Of a stretch of DNA of 64,000 nt, positions 58,996 through 64,000 are shown piece by piece. The stretch is from assembly GCF_003597395.2 (NCBI RefSeq), contig NC_133770.1:288806138-288870137 (forward strand), read 5' to 3'. Origin of the DNA: Chelonoidis abingdonii (taxonomy: Eukaryota; Chordata; Testudines; Testudinidae). Position numbers and translations under genes: made by a program. The notes under the pieces were generated by a model. That model ran no database searches and was not told where the DNA came from. It saw only the letters and a list, made by a program, of their open reading frames with translations. How positions within the stretch are numbered: the first letter of the stretch is position 1; every line of letters begins with the position of its first letter.

Positions 58996-59465
58996 TTTTT
59001 TAAGAAGGGAGTAAAGTATCGGGTATTTGTGTTAGGACTTGAGTCCTGTGATTTGTAGGTCTTGGAAAATTTTTAGGGAACGGTTAACGTTAAGGACCTT
59101 GAGGTCAATGGTAATGTGACGATTAACAACATGGTATTTACTCAACGGGTAGATTTCGTGGCCCAAACAACCTGATCTCTTTGGAAGTGGCTAACAGGAT
59201 TTTAAACCAAAGAATGCGTGATCAAATTTACCTCGATTCAGTAAGGCGTTTGAACACGTTCCCATGTGGAATTTAGTTAAATTGGAAAAGAGGAGCGGAT
59301 ATGGAAAATTGAAGGTGATAAGGAACTGGTTTAAGGGGAGACTGAAACGGTCTGTACTCCAAAGGGTGAACTTCAGGGCTGAGAGGGTATGCTGGAAGTC
59401 CTCCAGAACCGTTTGGACCATCTTATTTCTAAATTTTATTACTGACCTTGGCACAAAAGAGCAGG
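58996..59465 (+). mobile_element. CR1 reverse transcriptase segment, indel-rich copy B
   Basis: Blocks shared with copy A in the same order: GTAGGTCTTGGAAA-like start, TTGAGGTCAATGGTAAT, ATCAAATTTACCTCGATT, TTAGTTAAATTGGAAAAGA, and TTTTATTACTGACCTTGGCA at the end. Between them single-base gains and losses occur every 10 to 20 bases, so no frame is open for long. The offset between copies is about 715 bases. Confidence 0.75.
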
Positions 59466-60773
59466 CTGGTATAAGCTATTTCCTGTTAGGGGAAGGGGAA
59501 TGAGCTGTAACCGTGCCCGCGACTAGGGAGTACGGGGATAACTCAATGTTGTCTTGCTTGCTCAACCCTGCCTTTATTTGCGACTCTCCCCTAGACTCTG
59601 CAACCTGACTGCCTGCAGACCTTCTGACCAACACAGTCGTTCTGAACGCTTCTCTTGGAAACCTGGGCCTACGAACCTGTATGCAAAGGGCGAAAGTGAG
59701 TCCCACTGTGCCTGCTCCAGAACTGGGTGACAAGCTGCATTTGCTGGGAAGTGAGCTTTTGAATGTGCTTGAATAAAGTTGCTCTGTGACCCCGAGAGTC
59801 CCTCAGCTTGACGGCGCTGGAGGGCGAAGCTGCTCTTGGAGGGCGGTTACAGCAGGATATACAGCCAAAAATTTCAACATGGACCGTTGATCATGCAGAG
59901 AATATGTTCGAATAGACACTCCTTACTAGCGTGATCCTGGAATAAAATTGATTCCTTGTGCCATCGAGATACATGGGAACTTTTTTGCATTTGGCCAAAT
60001 GGGGGGGCATATGGAGGCTTCCTTCTCCTTCCCATGTAGCTTGTTTACTCTAAGCCCATTGCTTTCCCACCTTAGGCACCCAAATAGAAGGGTCCCCTTA
60101 CGCGCTTCAGCGGACATAGAAGAGGGTCGTTCAGTACTTCATACTTTTTCAGCAGTTTGTCTTTGCTGCAATAATTGACAATGAAATGAAGGTGATTCCA
60201 GATCATCACATGGCACTAATGGAGCACTTGCATGTGAGGTGGAATGAGGGAATAGATCAGTTTTCTCTCACTGGAACTAGCCCCGTAAAACGAGAGGTGC
60301 TCACCAAATCTTGGTCTCTCCTAGGCATCATCTAGATGCAAAAAGGTGCGCCTAGAGAGTGGAGTCTAGAACAAGCTGCTGCTTTGGAAGGTCCGTGATA
60401 ATTAGGAGACTCCGTATCATATGATTGAGCAATGGTAAGATGGACAGGATGGGACCCAATAGATCTGTTGCTACCAGGTCATTTTTTAAAAATCCAGCAG
60501 AAACTCTTGGCCTGATTATCCAGATTGGCCGCTCCCAGTTGGACATAGCGCCTCTGGGAGACACCAGGGGATGTTAGATCAATCCGCTGTTTATATTCAT
60601 TTTATTTATCTCATGGAGAAATTGATTTGATTTTCTCTTTTCAAAGCCAGAACCTTCCGAAGCTGTAGTTTATAGCGAAACAAGGGCTGCCTCTGCTCTC
60701 CTTTGAGAAAAAGCACCTCGCTCCAGATAGTCACGGCTGTTGCACAGACAGACCTGCAGCAGCCATATGTATG
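59466..60773. other. Unrecognised, possibly noisy sequence
   Basis: A polyadenylation-like GAATAAAGTTGCTCTGTGAC lies at 59773. From here to the window end CpG pairs are more frequent than in the rest. Nothing is recognised with confidence. Confidence 0.4.
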
Positions 60774-61283
60774 TGTGATGGAGTAGTCTGTCTGCATGGG
60801 GAATGGGAGAGCAGGGGAGGTTGTCTTTTATTTGAGGGTTTGACGGCACAGGTGTGGATAGCCGCATGGTAACCGGACCCGTCAGTGAGCTGGGAAATGG
60901 GGGGCACCCATGAGTGTCGGAGGAGAAGGGAACAAGGGTCGGATGCTGCGGAGATGAAAGTCTCAGAAGAAACAACGAGACTCTGTGGGTCCTTGGGGCT
61001 GTGAGGGCGGATTCAGGGTATCCTAGCTGGGATCCAAGCACCCTGAACCCCCCAGAAGGACTCGTGGATTGCGGTCCTGGACTGTGCCTGCGAAGCTCTG
61101 CTTGTTAATCCTGGTGTTTCCTGTTGTCAATAACCTTCTGTTTACTGCTGGATAAAGTCACTGTGGGTGTGGTCCCAGGAAGAGGGGTGCAGTGTCATGA
61201 GACTACTCGCAGCCCACTCTCCGTGGAGCCCCAGACTGGTTGTGGCATATATCGCCGGTGGGTCGGATAACGGAGAATTACGG
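60774..61283 (+). mobile_element. LTR of a retrotransposon (probable)
   Basis: It begins TGTGATGGAG, like the minus-strand LTR at 25976. TCAATAACCTTCTGTTTACT near 61128 suits a worn polyadenylation region. The 3' end is guessed before GGTTGGCGATCCTCAG, which may be the primer region. Indel noise prevents exact limits. Confidence 0.45.
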
Positions 61284-63455
61284 TTGGCGATCCTCAGTGG
61301 CCGTTTTAATCAGTCACCCTCTCCGTAAGGTACAGTTCGGGCCTGTGGTGGAGGACGAGTAACACGACCCAGGCCGTGGGTGATTAACCCCTGGATGTTG
61401 TCTGGGTGCTGCCCAGTGAGAAGGGTTCCCTGTGTGTAGTACGGTCCCCCGGGGGAATTTGCATCTGAGCATGTCGCGTCCTCCGTTAGTGCGGAGAGAT
61501 TAACGTGGCAGCTCGGGACCTGCAGAGAGCGTGGTGCCTCAAGAAGGGCTGGTGCACTAGGGGTCCCCCGAAACCGTGGGGTGAGCTCTCGTCCCTGGAC
61601 AAGGCGCTCTCAGAGCCGAGCGCTGTGAAGGTGGCCAGCCCAGGAGATGCTTATGCCAAGCGGCGCAAGGTGTGACCTGCTGGAACATAGCTAAGACCGG
61701 GGGAGGGCTCGCACAAGAAGTGGCTGAACGATTAGCCCCTAGTACTCTGGAATTGCCCAGGCTGAGTCAGAGAAGGGAGGACGGACGTGGCAGTGCTCTC
61801 AGCTGGTGCGATCTACTGAGGGAGCCGGTAGCAGCCAGGCAGAATGCAGCGCAGTCAGCCAGGATTGTTGGCTCTTTATTTACAATATATCCAGGGTGGC
61901 GTATCTTGTTACGTTGCTCTCGACGGGTCTTGAGAGGTATTATTTTAGTTTGTTTATGTAGGCCCATCGGTAGCGCCCCGGGGAGTGAGTCAGCTGGGCG
62001 GATGAGGCTTCCGGAGACCCCCATTCTAGCCTAGGGGAGGGCGGCGGAAGGAGATGGGCCAGGTACGCCAAATAACTTGGAGGGCACCGGTGTAATTCAC
62101 CAGGCAACGGACGCTTTAGCAGGTGAGGATACCTCTTGTGTCATGGGAGCTTCACCCCGCAGCAGGGGTCCTCCGGGCTGTCCGCTTCTCTCGACATCTG
62201 TGGAGCAGTCTGTGGCTGGAAGAGGAATGGATTTGAGACGGAGGAGCTCGAGTTTAGCAAAAGCAAGAGTTCCTGTGGAAAGAAGCGGGAGTATGCCCGC
62301 AACAGACTGGAAAGTGAATAAACGTGGGAGGGAGAGCGCGCCAGCGTCGAGCTTGATGACTCGAGAAGGGGCCCCCTTTCGCCAGCGCTAAATGCCAACA
62401 TGAGTGATGTAACCGATAAGCAACTTCAGCTATTTGAGATGGAGTGAAGAGAAACGCGTAAACATGAGCTGAGCAGGTGGCCCGGCTGAGGAGCCTGTGA
62501 GTGCCCTTGTGCGGGGCGGGGTGACGTGATGGGGGACCCAAGCCTCCACCGAACTTTGTATATAGCGCAAAAATGAAATGTCGGCGGATAGTCGTTAATA
62601 AGGGTGAGAAAGACCATAGATACCCTTCCTGTATCGCCTTTGAGAGGATTTAGCCATGCGAGTCTTGCGAAGGATTTTTGGCCCTGCAGACGGGGATGCG
62701 CAGTTCTCACCCCCTTACTGGACTCACGTCGTGGAGGATGTACCGACCGTGACTGAAGGGATCTCGGGAGAGCGGGGGGGACTTACGAAACTAGTTCAAA
62801 CAGGCGCTGCTCGGCCGAGTTTGGCTGACTCCTCGTCCCCGAGATGTACCGGCCCAAAGGTTCCGGAGGTCAGCGATGAACCGTCGTGAATGCACATATC
62901 TACAAACTGGTCAACCTAGGCGCAGGGGTATTGGCCGAAGTGGACAGCGGGGGCCCAAACTAAAGAGGACTTGCTGGGACCCTATTCATACTGGAGCCCC
63001 TGATGAGCAGTGCCATGTCCGACCTGAGGTGTGGTTGAGGGACCAGAAAGCCGGAGAACCCGCGCACATCATCAGCAACTGTGTCGACCAAGTTTTGGCA
63101 GTCGGCAGGGGGATGCAGGGAGAGTCTCGAAGGGAGCAGGCCTGCCTCAACGGCAGAGAGAGTCAATCATGGAGGGCCTTGCCCTGTCTGGATGGGATGG
63201 GAACTGGTTACCCTGAGGACGGAGGCTTCCTTTTGAGGTGTGGAGAGATCCTCCGCGTGAGATTATGGAACCTCCCGCTGTCAGGATACGCCTTCCCACG
63301 ACGCGATTCATAGGTGGATCGACCCCCGAGATTATTTGCGCATGCGGGTCGGCATAGCAGTATCATTTTTGTCGCCGGGCTATGGCCCAGGCCACATACG
63401 GGCCCGGGGCCAAGTCGTCAGGAGGTTTGTATCCTCACGCTTCTCTGCCAGCGTG
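61284..63455 (+). mobile_element. Internal region of an LTR retrotransposon, gag side
   Basis: About 2.2 kb of GC-richer sequence with many short frames follow the LTR. Two gag-like signatures are found late (see 62876-63430). No protease, polymerase or second LTR is visible before CR1 sequence resumes at about 63460, so only the 5' part is present. Confidence 0.45.
62876..63430 (+). pseudogene. Fragmented gag-like relic
   Basis: One frame (62876-63313) contains EVWLRDQKAG at about residue 51; another overlapping frame continues with FGSRQGDAG. A W-x-x-D-x-K-P-like step followed by a short R-x-G-D segment is a pattern of gag proteins of certain vertebrate Gypsy-type elements, related to the SCAN/capsid fold. 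Further on, CCAGGCCACATACGGGCC (63387-63404) would encode the G-H-I-R-A of a zinc knuckle, again in a different frame. The gene is broken by several frame shifts and stops, and I describe only its pieces. Whether the breaks are in the genome or in the sequence data is open. Confidence 0.4.
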
Positions 63456-63459
63456 GGCA

Positions 63460-63655
63460 TGGTCGCTTGCTGGTGGGTTCGCCCTGCGTGAGGTCTTCAA
63501 TCTCAGATTTTGACGGATCTTTCAATAACTCGGTCATGCTCTCTCGGTGGCGTTGTTTAATGTGTATGGTCGGGTTTTGTGGCCTGACTTGTGCATTGGA
63601 GCAGCCTTAGATATCATATTGGTCGCTTCTGACCTAATGAGTCTATGAGTCTATG
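63460..63655 (+). mobile_element. CR1 LINE 3' end with octamer tail
   Basis: ATATCATATTGGTCGCTTCT and GACCT are followed by AATGAGTCTATGAGTCTATG (63636-63655), the short octamer repeat that ends CR1 elements. Upstream matches are loose and full of small gaps. Confidence 0.65.
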
Positions 63656-64000
63656 CACTAGGAAGTTAGACTTGAATTAGCTGACGGATTTCTACCATTA
63701 GAGGGTGATTCTGAACACCCTTTCAAGGAAGTGTGGAGCAAATTGACTATCTAGCTTTGAAGACTAAGCTTTGACTAGTTTATGGAGGGATGGATTGGTG
63801 GGATTAGCTATTTTGGCATTGATCTTTGTTCGCAGTATGATGCCGCGTCGGTCTGTTGATGGGACTGTTAGATGGTTTAGGTTAGATCTGAAGTTACTCA
63901 GAGAATTCTTTCTGGCGCTGGCTTTGGTGGTCTTGCCCACATGCTCAGGTTTAGTGATCGCCATATTTGGGTTGGGAAGAATTTCATCCAGGGACGATGG
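63656..64000 (+). mobile_element. CR1 LINE 3' untranslated region, cut by window end
   Basis: TTTATGGAGGGATGG, TCAGAGAATTCTTTCTGG, TCTTGCCCACATGCTCAGG and TGATCGCCATATTTGGG follow the order of a common CR1 3' region. G and other homopolymer runs are one base short in several places relative to what I remember of the family. Confidence 0.65.

Noticed and set aside
1..64000. Bacterial or viral gene cluster
   Set aside because: There are no operon-like rows of long frames, and vertebrate SINEs and LINEs occur throughout.

Overview
The window looks like vertebrate nuclear DNA from a cryptodiran turtle. I infer this from the mix of repeats: three copies of a tRNA-headed, CR1-tailed SINE of the turtle 'Cry' type (about 12.46, 13.16 and 50.19 kb), many CR1 LINE fragments on both strands, a Penelope-like element with a GIY-YIG endonuclease, old MIR-type SINEs, several hAT and PIF/Harbinger-like DNA elements, and LTR-type sequences. 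I see no convincing exon of a host protein-coding gene. The open frames are either relics of transposable elements or short chance frames in AT-rich DNA. The one RNA gene candidate is a 73-nt tRNA-Ala-like sequence (anticodon CGC) at 50078-50150.

Layout. 0-9 kb: an AT-rich terminal-repeat element, a MIR, a LINE C-terminal relic, a hAT fragment abutting a CR1 3' end, and a small hAT element with an 8-bp target duplication. 9-22 kb: CR1 and MIR remnants, two Cry SINEs around a Penelope 3' end, a MIR split by an AT-rich element, and a second tRNA-derived SINE. 22-26 kb: a 5' LTR followed by a primer site that matches tRNA-Ala, and a minus-strand LTR. 26-31 kb: a CA microsatellite, a MITE nested inside another MITE, and two CR1 pieces. 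32-40 kb: a tRNA SINE, two LTR-like blocks lying in MIR tails, and a hAT element holding a small TA-flanked MITE. 41-47 kb: a SINE, an imperfect palindrome, an AT-rich element, the Penelope coding relic, and a palindromic hAT element with a perfect 8-bp duplication. 50 kb: the tRNA-Ala-like sequence and a Cry SINE. 52.8-54.9 kb: a 2.2-kb Harbinger-like element with a minus-strand Myb/SANT-like relic. 58.3-64 kb: CR1 reverse transcriptase, a second copy of it full of small indels, an LTR retrotransposon with a shattered gag, and CR1 3' ends.

Nothing here works as an operon or pathway. The interest lies in how the repeats are nested, which gives relative insertion ages, in a few repeat families I cannot name, and in the quality of the last 5 kb, which reads more like uncorrected long-read sequence or a mis-assembled duplicate than like ordinary decay. 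Family names are from memory of such repeats; no database was searched.
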